Assembly (NCBI GenBank): GCA_913058335.1
Contig: CAJXPX010000013.1
Location: 1 to 64,000, forward strand
Length of the DNA stretch: 64,000 nucleotides
Direction: 5' to 3'
Source of the DNA: an uncultured Hyphomonadaceae bacterium
Lineage (GTDB): Bacteria; Pseudomonadota; Alphaproteobacteria; Caulobacterales; Maricaulaceae
A model generated the notes under the pieces. It worked only from the letters and a program-made list of their open reading frames with translations, did no database searches and was not told the origin of the DNA. Of this stretch, positions 1 to 7,973 are shown one piece after another; position 1 is the first letter of the stretch; each line of letters starts with the position of its first letter. Both the position numbers and the translations under genes were made by a program.

Positions 1-141
1 ACGGAAAACCAAAGGGAGAATCTATCTCTCTTTTATTTTGTAAGTCACTGAAAAATATATAGGATTTAATGGGGTAAGTGGGGATCTTTATTTTTGTCCC
101 CTCTTGACCTGCTCTAGACAGGAAAACGCAAGACCTAAAAC

Positions 142-819
142 CTATTTAGGCCCAATAGAGATGAGAGATTTCGTCATAAGAGCGAATTTTTCTTTGTGTA
201 TCTCTCCGTCTGGAAAAAAGGTTTTGACCAGACCGGCATTGATGAGCGACAGATGATCAATCTCGCCAATCGCTTCCTCGATAGGCTCCACTTTTTCGCT
301 ATACCCCACCGCATATTTATTGATGAGGCCAATACGCGTTGGCGCAGGGAGCCAATGGAAAAAAGGGACCCCAAAATGCGGTTCCAAAGGAAACCAGAGA
401 TTAGGTGTTTGCATGTAATATCGTTTCGCCACGCGCCGAGATTCAGCCGAGAACTTAGCCATATTTGCATAAGACCCGACATGTTCTATAACGCTGTTGG
501 AATGGGATATATCGAATTGATTGTCGGAAAATTGAGAGAGATCACACCCGTCCCCCACGACCTGAACGATTTTCAAATCCGAGCTTTTTTGTGAATAATC
601 TTCAAGCTCGTCTTCAAAATTGACCGTTGTGATAATGACATGCGCCCGGAGATCTTCGGATAGATAATCCCAATAATCACGACGCCCGCCAATATCGATA
701 ACCGTTACGGGGTCAGAGACTTTCAACGCCTCCCGGATAAGGTTTTCAACCTTTTCAAAGCGTTTCTTTCGAAACTTATATCTGATCGTTTTTGAGTCAG
801 TCGCGTCTATACGTTTCAT
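142..819 (-). CDS. class I SAM-dependent methyltransferase
   Basis: A 225-residue protein with a class I methyltransferase core. The glycine-rich SAM-binding loop is VIDIGGRRDYWD (about residues 40-51), followed by an acidic motif (VVGDGCDL) and a conserved SNSVIEHVG segment typical of the Methyltransf_11 group. The start is ATG at 819, preceded by AGGAGA at a good distance. The N-terminus is very basic and there is no signal peptide, so it is cytoplasmic. The substrate cannot be read from the sequence. Such small methyltransferases often sit in polysaccharide or lipid gene clusters, but the left neighbour is outside the window and gyrA on the right is separately transcribed. The methyltransferase fold is a confident call; the specific role is unknown. 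Confidence 0.75.
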   Translation of the reverse strand: MKRIDATDSKTIRYKFRKKRFEKVENLIREALKVSDPVTVIDIGGRRDYWDYLSEDLRAHVIITTVNFEDELEDYSQKSSDLKIVQVVGDGCDLSQFSDNQFDISHSNSVIEHVGSYANMAKFSAESRRVAKRYYMQTPNLWFPLEPHFGVPFFHWLPAPTRIGLINKYAVGYSEKVEPIEEAIGEIDHLSLINAGLVKTFFPDGEIHKEKFALMTKSLISIGPK

Positions 820-858
820 GAATGTCTCTCCTGCGAGTTGCTATACTCGCAAGATTTG

Positions 859-880
859 AAAAAAGGGTTTAAAACAACCC
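859..880 (-). terminator. probable gyrA terminator
   Basis: Read on the minus strand, 32 bases past the gyrA stop codon, a short GGGTT/AACCC stem (865-869 with 876-880) is followed directly by six T residues (859-864). The stem is only five pairs, so this is a modest intrinsic terminator. Confidence 0.45.
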
Positions 881-911
881 CCTATTCCGTGAATATCGTG
901 TGACGTCGAAT

Positions 912-3731
912 TTAGGCGTCAGAGGGGTCCTCTGAGGGCGCCTCTGGCGGCGTTTCTTGCTCCGCCGCCTCGGCGTCGTCGTCTTCGCTTTCGAGCACGC
1001 GTTCGACAGAGACAACTCTTTCGCCTTCGCGGGTTTTAATGACGGTGACGCCGCGTGAGCTGCGCGAAACAATTCGGATATTCTGAACAGGACAGCGGAT
1101 AAGTAACCCGCCATCTGTCACGATCATGATTTGGTCGTCTTCGTCAATTGTGAAAGATCGGACAAGTTTCGCAGCCGGATCATTTTTCTTGCGGTCCAGA
1201 TTTTGGGCGGTGACGCCCTGCCCGCCCCGATTCATGCAGCGATAATCATAGGAAGAGCTGCGCTTACCTAAGCCGTCATCCGCCAAAGTAAGCAGGAATT
1301 GCTCGCTGGCTTGCAAATATCCAAGTCGTTCTTCGTCAAGAGAGGTTTCTATTTCCGCGTCGTCCAATGAGTCTTCGGTGTCGTCTTCGCCCTCACTGCC
1401 CGTTAAAGCCCGGCGCATGGCGTTGGCATGTTTCATATAAGCGCGGGCTTCGTCGGTTTCGATATCAACGTGTCTGAGCACGGCCATAGAGATGACTTCA
1501 TCCCCATCGGCCAGGCGAATGCCGCGCACGCCTGAGGAGGTGCGGCCTACAAAGCGGCGTACATCGGTCACGCGGAAGCGGATAGACTTGCCGAGCGCCG
1601 TTGTCAGAAGCACGTCGTCATCTTCGTTACAGAAGCGCACATCGACAATGCCGTCGCCTTCATCGGGTTTCATGGCAATTTTGCCATTGCGGTTTACGCG
1701 GGTGAAATCAGACAGAGAATTCCGCCGCACTCCGCCGGAACGCGAAGCAAACATGATATCCATATCCGCCCACTCATCCTCATTTTCAGGTAGAGCCATA
1801 ATGGAATTGATTGTCTCGTCCTGATCCAGAGGCAGCAGATTGACCAGTGCCTTGCCGCGTGTCGCAGGCCCCCCCAGAGGCAGTTTCCAGACTTTCAGCT
1901 TATAGGCCATGCCGGTTGAGGAGAAAAATAACACCGGCGTATGGGTGTTGGCGACAAAAACAGTTGTGACGACATCTTCGTCTTTCATGGACATGCCGGA
2001 ACGCCCTCTCCCGCCGCGGCGTTGCGCGCGGTAAGTATCGAGCGCTGTGCGTTTCACATAGCCCGCAGAGGTGACGGTAACGACCATATCCTCGACCGCG
2101 ATGAGGTCTTCATCGTCAAAATCAAGTTCGCCTTCCATAAACTCAGACCGGCGCGGAGTGGCATATTTCTCTTTAACTTCAATGAGTTCGTCGCGAATAA
2201 GGGTTTGAACGCGTTCCCGGCTGCGAAGTATATCCAGTAAATCTGTGATAAGAGCTGCGAGCTTCTCGGCCTCATCCGTAATCTCGTCCATGCCGAGCGC
2301 GGTCAGTTTAACCAGACGCAAGTCGAGGATCGCTTTGGCCTGTTCTTCAGTTAGCTGTATCGTGCCGTCATCCAGCAATTTGGAGCGCGGATCGGCGATG
2401 AGCTTGATTAAGGCGCCCATATCCTGCGCGTCCCATGTGCGGGAGAGTAAATTCTCGCGAGCCTCTTTCGGGTTGGCAGAGCTGCGGATAATTTTGATGA
2501 TTTCGTCAATATTGGCGACGGCCGTGGCCAGTCCGACCAGAATGTGTGCGCGGTCACGGGCTTTGGCGAGGTCAAACTTCGTCCGGCGGGCAATGACCTC
2601 CTCGCGGAAGCCAAGGAAAGCCTCAAGCATTTGCCGGACATTCATCTGCTCCGGCTTGCCGCCATTGAGCGCCAGCATGTTGGAGCTGAAGTTTTGTTGT
2701 AATTGAGAGAAGCGGAAAAGCTGGTTTAGCACCACATCCGGGACGGCATCCCGTTTTAATTCCACGACCACACGCATCCCGACCCGGTCAGATTCATCCC
2801 GAACCGCTGAAATTCCTTCAATGCGTTTCTCATTAACAAGCGCCGCTATCTTCTTGATCATATTGGCTTTGTTAACCTGGAAGGGTATCTCGGTAACAAT
2901 AATTGCCATGCGGTCTTTGCGGATTTCCTCAAACTCTGTCTTGGCCCGCATAGTGACAGATCCGCGCCCGGTTAGAACGCCCTGCTTGGCGCCGCTACGG
3001 CCCATGATGAAGGCTCCTGTCGGGAAATCCGGCCCGGGAATGATGTCGAGCAAATCCATATCGGAAAGATTGCCGTCCTCCATCAAAGCGAGGGTGGCGT
3101 CGATAACTTCGCCCAGATTATGCGGGGCGATATTCGTCGCCATGCCGACAGCGATGCCACCTGCCCCGTTTACGAGAAGATTCGGAAAGCGCGCTGGCAG
3201 AACGACAGGTTCTGACTCGGACGCATCGTAATTGTCCTGAAAATTGACCGTATTTTTTTCTATATCGGCGAGAAGCGAGGCGGCAGGCCTATCCATCCTG
3301 ACTTCGGTATAACGCATCGCGGCGGGCGGGTCGCCGTCAATAGACCCAAAATTTCCCTGTCCGTCGAGCAAAGGCAGACGCATGGAGAAATCCTGCGCCA
3401 TACGCACGAGAGAGTCGTAAACAGCGCTGTCACCATGCGGGTGATATTTACCGATGACGTCGCCGACGACCCGAGCCGATTTTTTATAGGCTTTTTCACG
3501 AGTAAACCCGTTTTCATGCATGGAATAGAGAATGCGTCGGTGAACCGGTTTCAAACCGTCGCGCACATCCGGAATGGCGCGAGAGACGATCACACTCATC
3601 GCATAATCAAGATAGGAGCTTTTCATCTCCTCCTCAATACTGATGAGGCTTACCCCTTCAGGGAGAGGCGGCGGCGCATCGTTTTCAGGCAAATCCTCAG
3701 GAGTTTCAGGTGTGTCGTTGTCGTCGCTCAA
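912..3731 (-). CDS. gyrA: DNA gyrase subunit A
   Basis: A 939-residue GyrA that, with GyrB, introduces negative supercoils through a tyrosyl-DNA intermediate. The catalytic tyrosine is in AAMRYTEVR (Tyr141). The quinolone-determining region reads [12 protein letters not shown], keeping Ser (position 102) and Asp (position 106) at the E. coli Ser83 and Asp87 positions, so it looks like a drug-sensitive wild type. The C-terminal beta-pinwheel carries the GyrA box QRRGGRG, which distinguishes it from ParC. The tail after the last blade is strongly acidic. The start appears to be TTG at 3731, with GGGGAG eight bases upstream; no in-frame ATG lies near it. An N-terminal acidic/proline extension of about 25 residues precedes the conserved start seen in E. 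coli. Monocistronic, divergent from sodC. Confidence 0.97.
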   Translation of the reverse strand: MSDDNDTPETPEDLPENDAPPPLPEGVSLISIEEEMKSSYLDYAMSVIVSRAIPDVRDGLKPVHRRILYSMHENGFTREKAYKKSARVVGDVIGKYHPHGDSAVYDSLVRMAQDFSMRLPLLDGQGNFGSIDGDPPAAMRYTEVRMDRPAASLLADIEKNTVNFQDNYDASESEPVVLPARFPNLLVNGAGGIAVGMATNIAPHNLGEVIDATLALMEDGNLSDMDLLDIIPGPDFPTGAFIMGRSGAKQGVLTGRGSVTMRAKTEFEEIRKDRMAIIVTEIPFQVNKANMIKKIAALVNEKRIEGISAVRDESDRVGMRVVVELKRDAVPDVVLNQLFRFSQLQQNFSSNMLALNGGKPEQMNVRQMLEAFLGFREEVIARRTKFDLAKARDRAHILVGLATAVANIDEIIKIIRSSANPKEARENLLSRTWDAQDMGALIKLIADPRSKLLDDGTIQLTEEQAKAILDLRLVKLTALGMDEITDEAEKLAALITDLLDILRSRERVQTLIRDELIEVKEKYATPRRSEFMEGELDFDDEDLIAVEDMVVTVTSAGYVKRTALDTYRAQRRGGRGRSGMSMKDEDVVTTVFVANTHTPVLFFSSTGMAYKLKVWKLPLGGPATRGKALVNLLPLDQDETINSIMALPENEDEWADMDIMFASRSGGVRRNSLSDFTRVNRNGKIAMKPDEGDGIVDVRFCNEDDDVLLTTALGKSIRFRVTDVRRFVGRTSSGVRGIRLADGDEVISMAVLRHVDIETDEARAYMKHANAMRRALTGSEGEDDTEDSLDDAEIETSLDEERLGYLQASEQFLLTLADDGLGKRSSSYDYRCMNRGGQGVTAQNLDRKKNDPAAKLVRSFTIDEDDQIMIVTDGGLLIRCPVQNIRIVSRSSRGVTVIKTREGERVVSVERVLESEDDDAEAAEQETPPEAPSEDPSDA

Positions 3732-3754
3732 ACTCTGATCTCCCCATAAAAATG

Positions 3755-3779
3755 AAGCCGCTCGAATCGCGCGGCTTTT
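3755..3779. promoter_or_regulatory. terminator-like hairpin in the gyrA leader
   Basis: A perfect AAGCCGC/GCGGCTT inverted repeat (3755-3761 with 3771-3777, nine-base loop) lies 24-46 bases upstream of the gyrA TTG codon. It is followed by T residues on both strands: TTTT on plus, and C-A-TTTTT on minus just before the gyrA ribosome-binding site. On the minus strand it would sit in the gyrA 5' leader and could act as an attenuator or RNA-stability hairpin. The structure is directly visible; the function is inference. Confidence 0.4.
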
Positions 3780-3934
3780 GTCCTTATTTTGATAGCAGTC
3801 AGGATAGCTTACGGCAAATAATTAGGGCGGTTTTCCCGAGCTTTAGGCCTTAATCTCTTTTAAATTTGATTGTGATGGAACACAATCCCCCACCTAATCG
3901 TAGTATGGATGAATTTCAACTTAGGAGCCTGTAT

Positions 3935-4615
3935 ATGACCTTTTCGAAAACCCTTCTCTCAACAGCCTTAATCGCTGCTCTCGCGGCATGTTCCGGAGCA
4001 GATTCAGACCTGCCTCCCGCTAATGATATGCAGACCGAGACCGTAACGCCTGACTCTGACATGTCTATGGAAGACAATACGATGTCCGAAGACACAATGA
4101 ATGACACAGCAATGGACGACAATGAAATGTCCGACACCATGAACGCTGAACGCGGCGAAGTTATGAAAAAAGACATTATGGGCGCTGACGGAGAGAAAAT
4201 CGGCGCTGTTACCCTCACCTCTCTTGGAATGGGCGGAACAGAAGTGAAAGTTGATGTGAGCGGCCTTGAACAGGGCACACATGCATTGCACTTCCACCAA
4301 ACGGGAAAATGTGAAGGTCCTGAATTTAAGTCGGCCGGAGGACATTTCAACCCAACGGATAAAGAACACGGGTTTGACTCGGCGAACGGCCCGCACGCTG
4401 GCGATATGGAAAATATCGACATTGGTGTGAACGGTGAAGGCATTTTCACCGTGGTAAATGAGCGTGTTTCTATCCGGGGCGACAACAGCGAACTCCCTGC
4501 GCTATTGGATGCAGACGGTTCAGCCCTTATGATTCACATGAAAGCAGACGATTATACCAGCCAGCCTAGCGGCGCAGCAGGCGCGCGCGTGGGATGTGCT
4601 GTCATTAAATCTTAG
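3935..4615 (+). CDS. sodC: Cu/Zn superoxide dismutase, lipoprotein
   Basis: A 226-residue periplasmic Cu/Zn superoxide dismutase that dismutes superoxide to oxygen and peroxide. The ATG at 3935 is chosen over an upstream in-frame ATG (3866) because AGGAG precedes it and it starts a clean lipoprotein signal with lipobox LAAC (Cys19). The mature protein should therefore be lipid-anchored. All metal ligands are visible: His119, His121 and His201 for copper, bridging His137, and His145, His154 and Asp157 for zinc. The disulfide cysteines are Cys126 and Cys221. Between the lipobox and the enzyme domain lies a Met/Asp/Glu-rich linker (about residues 30-70) with eight methionines, unusual for the family and possibly copper-binding. 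A strong terminator follows. Confidence 0.93.
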   Translation: MTFSKTLLSTALIAALAACSGADSDLPPANDMQTETVTPDSDMSMEDNTMSEDTMNDTAMDDNEMSDTMNAERGEVMKKDIMGADGEKIGAVTLTSLGMGGTEVKVDVSGLEQGTHALHFHQTGKCEGPEFKSAGGHFNPTDKEHGFDSANGPHAGDMENIDIGVNGEGIFTVVNERVSIRGDNSELPALLDADGSALMIHMKADDYTSQPSGAAGARVGCAVIKS

Positions 4616-4643
4616 ACTCTACCCAGTTTAATTTCTGATTTAT

Positions 4644-4677
4644 GGCTCGGTGATTATTCACCGGGCCATATTTTTTT
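4644..4677 (+). terminator. sodC terminator, shared with the convergent operon
   Basis: GGCTCGGTGA (4644-4653) pairs with TCACCGGGCC (4658-4667) over ten pairs including one G-T, with a TTAT loop, and is followed by ATA and seven Ts. The loop contains the stop codon of the convergent DUF2330 gene, so the hairpin lies exactly at the convergence point. Confidence 0.85.
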
Positions 4678-6027
4678 CCACCATTTCACATCAAGTGCGG
4701 GTTCTGACACTTCAAAGTAGCCGCCTTTGCCGCTTTCTTCGATACGGGTGCGAATGTCGCCCGTTGACCAGCCTGTCAAATTCGCGAGTGTTTTGACTTC
4801 TTCGTCTTTGCGGTCATTTACGCTTTGCTTATATTCAGTCGCAGCTTCACACTCCATTTCCCCGTCATACGCATGACGGAGGATGTAACGGCCCTGAAAA
4901 TTACTCTTATCGCCTGTCGTCTTGAACTTGAGGTCTTCCGGAAAGCTCTCGGCGTCATAACGCACATGCAGACGGGTTACGAAGACATCTTGCGCTCCGC
5001 TCGGAGCCGGACGACGAGGCATTATAGAGGGGTCATTTATCGCTTCATCCATCCAGAAGACACCGAGCTCTTGTAATTCATCCCGGCTAAGCGGATCAGC
5101 GGCGCAAGGGTCGCACCAGTTCATGTCCCATGCATATTCCATAAAGACGCCGTGGCCCCCTTCCCGCTCTGCGGTTGTTGAATACATATCCTTATAGAAA
5201 TCACCAAAATCATCTTTGATAAAAATCGGTAGTTCCTTATCAGACGGGATTTTGACCGTTCGGTAATTCGTAGTCTCGACCTTTCCCTTACGGGTCAGCG
5301 CATAAACAAACAAATCCTGATCCCCATTGGCATTAACCGTACCAAGGCGAATAGGGAGCATAAATTTAGGGCTTTCATAAGCCACCGCAATCGGGCGGAG
5401 CATTTCACCGCCTTGTTTGGCTTTTTCTTCCAGATTGACCTTGGCGACGAAGAATTTCATGTCTTGTTTGATATAGCTACCGAGCGTTTTTTCCGCCCCC
5501 TCAGGCACTTTATAGCCATTTTGGTCGAGCCAGATCTGAAGGCCGTTGCTCTCGGTCGCGGAGAGGATGAGGATGTCATATTCGCCGACAGAAAACTGTT
5601 CTTCGATTGTGACACCCAGCGCTTTATCGCCACGGCTTTCACTCTTGATGTTCGGTGCAGGTGAGTTAACTCGTTGCATAGTTTCATAAAGCCGTCGGTC
5701 GCAGGGGTTATCATCGAAATACTCGACCAAACGCGGGGCTGTATAAGCGTCCAGATGTTCCAACAAAGCCGGGTCGGATATATGAACCTGATCTTTGGAA
5801 ATAAGGGTCGGAACAGGAATGACCATAGCAAATTCGGTTGGGTCGCCCTGATAGTCATTCGCCATCGTGATGACGGTGCGCTCGCCATCCCGAACAAGCG
5901 CCACTTTAGAACTCGAGTTGAATAGATCTGTGTCAGCCTTGGCAACATAGAAGCCGCAAAACGCATTGGCCGAGGACGCAAGAGCAAGCAGACTAAGCGC
6001 GGCAGCAGCAGTGAAGATGTTTTTCAT
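4654..6027 (-). CDS. DUF2330 exported protein
   Basis: A 457-residue protein of the DUF2330 family. The ATG at 6027 is chosen because GGAG lies just upstream and it opens a clean Sec signal peptide (cleavage after ANA-F near residue 22); the longer in-frame reading upstream overlaps rnfD and is compositionally unlike a protein. After the signal come the family's N-terminal segment (CGFYVAKADTDLFN), a repeat of 'MVIPVP'-type strands, and a conserved WCDPC motif in the C-terminal half that suggests a disulfide or metal site. Function is not established. It follows the RnfD-like gene by 20 bases in the same direction, so the two are almost surely cotranscribed and may form a membrane-periplasm pair. 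Confidence 0.85.
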   Translation of the reverse strand: MKNIFTAAAALSLLALASSANAFCGFYVAKADTDLFNSSSKVALVRDGERTVITMANDYQGDPTEFAMVIPVPTLISKDQVHISDPALLEHLDAYTAPRLVEYFDDNPCDRRLYETMQRVNSPAPNIKSESRGDKALGVTIEEQFSVGEYDILILSATESNGLQIWLDQNGYKVPEGAEKTLGSYIKQDMKFFVAKVNLEEKAKQGGEMLRPIAVAYESPKFMLPIRLGTVNANGDQDLFVYALTRKGKVETTNYRTVKIPSDKELPIFIKDDFGDFYKDMYSTTAEREGGHGVFMEYAWDMNWCDPCAADPLSRDELQELGVFWMDEAINDPSIMPRRPAPSGAQDVFVTRLHVRYDAESFPEDLKFKTTGDKSNFQGRYILRHAYDGEMECEAATEYKQSVNDRKDEEVKTLANLTGWSTGDIRTRIEESGKGGYFEVSEPALDVKWWKKIWPGE

Positions 6028-6047
6028 GGGAGACTCCTTTGTAAAAC

Positions 6048-6989
6048 TTATGGTTTCTGAGTTGTCAGACTGCACGTAGTTACAGGGGAGCGAGCGGTCT
6101 TGGACGGTTTCCGAATTTGTTCTCCGCCTTTCATTCTCTCGGGTTCTTTCTTTGGAAGCCCCTGAATCACAGTATCTAGGGCCGGCCACGCATATCGCTC
6201 TGCCTTGAACACCTTATCAATTAGCGGGACGAGCGGCGCGGTCAGGATGAGAGCTAGAATTATTCCGGCGGCGTTATAAAATCCGAATTGAATCGTGAAT
6301 CCGACCCCTGCGACAATGGCAGCATAAATCAATCGCCCTGCTCTGGCATCTGGCGTCGTTTTAGGATCTGAGATCATGAAAAAGGCAAAAACAAGCAAAG
6401 CTCCGCTTTGCATCTGATGAACAGGAATCGCCAGAGGGTCGCCTAACCAAAATGCGCGGCCAAAAACCAAGGCAGCATAACTGCCGAGAAGAGCAAGGCT
6501 CACATCCCACCGCTTCGCTTTCCCCGTCACCATTCCGCCGAGACCGAGTAGGAGAAGCGTAAGCAAAGGCGCGGCTCCCCATTGTCCGGGAGATATCCAA
6601 GCGGACGTAAAAAGGAGCGAGAGAACAACCAGACCAAAATTGGCGGGGTTGAAAATATGCTTTCCGTTCCACCGCAATAGATATTTTGACGCGACGGCGA
6701 GTATAGCTGCGGTAATTGACAGGGTGAGAGATCCTGTCCGTAAAAGGAGAGTAAGAGACAGAGCTGAAATCAGCGGGCTGCGCGGATCAAACCGCCTGCC
6801 GACAAGACGGTCGGCAAAAGCCTGCGTGACTAAGGTAGAGCCTACACATCCTGCAACGTGCCACCATGCCAAATTAAATCCGAAATGGAACAGGCCGAGC
6901 AGAATAAGAGACGAAAGCACGCCGATTTGATAATGGCGCGGGTCAACGGAAACCGCTAACCAAAATCTTTTCCCCTGCTCTAATACCAC
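6048..6989 (-). CDS. RnfD/NqrB-like membrane protein
   Basis: A 313-residue polytopic membrane protein (about eight to nine hydrophobic segments) of the RnfD/NqrB family, whose members are flavin-bearing subunits of ion-pumping electron-transfer complexes. Recognisable signatures are FNPANFG (113-119) and FMISDPKTTPD (204-214). At the place where RnfD and NqrB usually have SGAT, with the threonine that takes covalent FMN, this protein reads SGAL (195-198), so covalent flavin seems unlikely. No rnfA, B, C, G or E genes are nearby. The start is GTG at 6989, with AAGG six bases upstream; no ATG is available. It leads an operon with the DUF2330 gene and has a perfect palindrome immediately upstream. 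The final 40 residues are basic and non-conserved. Confidence 0.8.
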   Translation of the reverse strand: MVLEQGKRFWLAVSVDPRHYQIGVLSSLILLGLFHFGFNLAWWHVAGCVGSTLVTQAFADRLVGRRFDPRSPLISALSLTLLLRTGSLTLSITAAILAVASKYLLRWNGKHIFNPANFGLVVLSLLFTSAWISPGQWGAAPLLTLLLLGLGGMVTGKAKRWDVSLALLGSYAALVFGRAFWLGDPLAIPVHQMQSGALLVFAFFMISDPKTTPDARAGRLIYAAIVAGVGFTIQFGFYNAAGIILALILTAPLVPLIDKVFKAERYAWPALDTVIQGLPKKEPERMKGGEQIRKPSKTARSPVTTCSLTTQKP

Positions 6990-7006
6990 GGCGCGCCTTT
7001 GTAATT

Positions 7007-7019
7007 GTTACATTGTAAC
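7007..7019. promoter_or_regulatory. operator-like palindrome upstream of the RnfD-like gene
   Basis: GTTACA-T-TGTAAC is a perfect inverted repeat with a one-base centre, ending 18 bases upstream of the RnfD-like GTG start and just beyond its ribosome-binding site. It lies where an operator overlapping the transcription start would be expected. The regulator is unknown. Confidence 0.5.
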
Positions 7020-7204
7020 TACACCCTAAAATGTGGCAGAAAAAAGGCAGATGGACAAAAGATTAAATGACAAATGAGTCATAAGGCTTAGAGAAAATGA
7101 AAAGCAATTCCGTGAGAATTGTTATTTCGGGGACACAAAGTGGCTCCCTCAATATCTTCATGACATTCGTAAAAGACACAGCCGTAATAGGCACAGCGCT
7201 TTTC

Positions 7205-7228
7205 GCGTCACCAAATCAATGGTGACGC
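7205..7228. terminator. perfect hairpin downstream of ssb
   Basis: GCGTCACCA (7205-7213) and TGGTGACGC (7220-7228) are perfectly complementary with a six-base loop, 80 bases past the ssb stop. There is no T-tract on either strand, so it may be a 3'-end stabilising hairpin or a protein site rather than a classical intrinsic terminator. Confidence 0.4.
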
Positions 7229-7307
7229 CGGCATAAATTGTGCCTCGCGGTCTGTCCCCAAATAAGGAAAAGAAAGAAATGCGATCGGGCGTTCAAGATT
7301 GACTGGT

Positions 7308-7814
7308 CTAGAACGGAATCTCGTCGTCTAGATCAAAGTTTTCCTTCGGGCCTTCCATGGCTGAAGCCGAGCGAGAGCCGCCGCCTTGGTCCATATTGCC
7401 GTATCCGCCGCTATCCTGATTGTAGCCGCCGCCGGATGAGCGTCCCCCGCCCCCGCCGGAGCTATTGGCGCTATCGAGCATCGTGAGCGTGCCGTTAAAG
7501 CCCTGAAGCACGACTTCGGTCGTGTATTTGTCATTGCCGTCGCGGTCCTGCCATTTACGGGTCTGTAGCTTGCCTTCGATATAGAGTTTGGAGCCTTTTT
7601 TGACATAGCGTTCAATCACGCCGACAAGACCGTCACTAAACACGGCAATATTATGCCATTCGGTTTTTTCCTGACGTTGCCCCTGCTTGTCTTTCCACTG
7701 CTCTGATGTCGCAATAGAAAAATTGGCGACTTTACCGCCATTGCCGAATGTTCTGATCTCGGGGTCTTTGCCGACATTCCCGATTAGGATCACTTTATTG
7801 ACTGAGCCTGCCAT
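7308..7814 (-). CDS. ssb: single-stranded DNA-binding protein
   Basis: A 168-residue SSB that coats single-stranded DNA in replication, repair and recombination. The N-terminal OB fold (about 1-110) starts with [15 protein letters not shown] and contains the family segment [10 protein letters not shown] glycine/serine/glutamine-rich disordered linker follows, ending in the acidic tip DLDDEIPF, the docking peptide for partners such as RecO, PriA and exonuclease I. The ATG at 7814 has GAGGTG upstream. An SOS box 22-36 bases upstream of the start and the divergent uvrA gene imply damage-induced expression. Confidence 0.97.
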   Translation of the reverse strand: MAGSVNKVILIGNVGKDPEIRTFGNGGKVANFSIATSEQWKDKQGQRQEKTEWHNIAVFSDGLVGVIERYVKKGSKLYIEGKLQTRKWQDRDGNDKYTTEVVLQGFNGTLTMLDSANSSGGGGGRSSGGGYNQDSGGYGNMDQGGGSRSASAMEGPKENFDLDDEIPF

Positions 7815-7835
7815 GTTTCACCTCTTGACGTTTTT

Positions 7836-7850
7836 GTTCTATATATGTTC
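7836..7850. promoter_or_regulatory. LexA (SOS) box, alphaproteobacterial type
   Basis: GTTC-TATATAT-GTTC matches the alphaproteobacterial LexA consensus GTTC-N7-GTTC exactly. It lies between the divergent genes ssb and uvrA, both classical SOS genes, which makes a chance match unlikely. Confidence 0.88.
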
Positions 7851-7973
7851 TAAAGCCTTGGGCGCGACTCTGCAAGAGCGCCCGGCACCTGACTTGTATT
7901 GAAGGGATGGGCAACCTAAGTCCACAATGAGGCGTAGAAAACCTGTTAACTCTTCCGATAATTGGACGACTTC

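Larger units (their letters stand above)
6990..7307. other. 318-base intergenic region
   Basis: Between the RnfD-like gene and ssb. It holds the palindrome at 7007-7019 and the perfect hairpin at 7205-7228 (separate entries). A 42-codon reading frame runs from ATG 7097 to a stop inside the hairpin (7223-7225), with a weak purine stretch upstream; I cannot support it as a gene. Nothing else is recognised. Confidence 0.6.

Noticed and set aside
1-141. Possible gene or RNA at the left edge
   Set aside because: I see only AT-rich sequence and a weak GGGGA/TCCCC pair. No reading frame or RNA fold can be supported.
4004-4396. Minus-strand reading frames inside sodC
   Set aside because: They are antisense shadows of a gene with all its metal ligands conserved; no ribosome-binding site or homology supports them.
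6028-6189. Upstream in-frame extension of the DUF2330 gene
   Set aside because: Overlaps the RnfD-like gene and is charged, low-quality sequence. The signal peptide and ribosome-binding site support ATG 6027.
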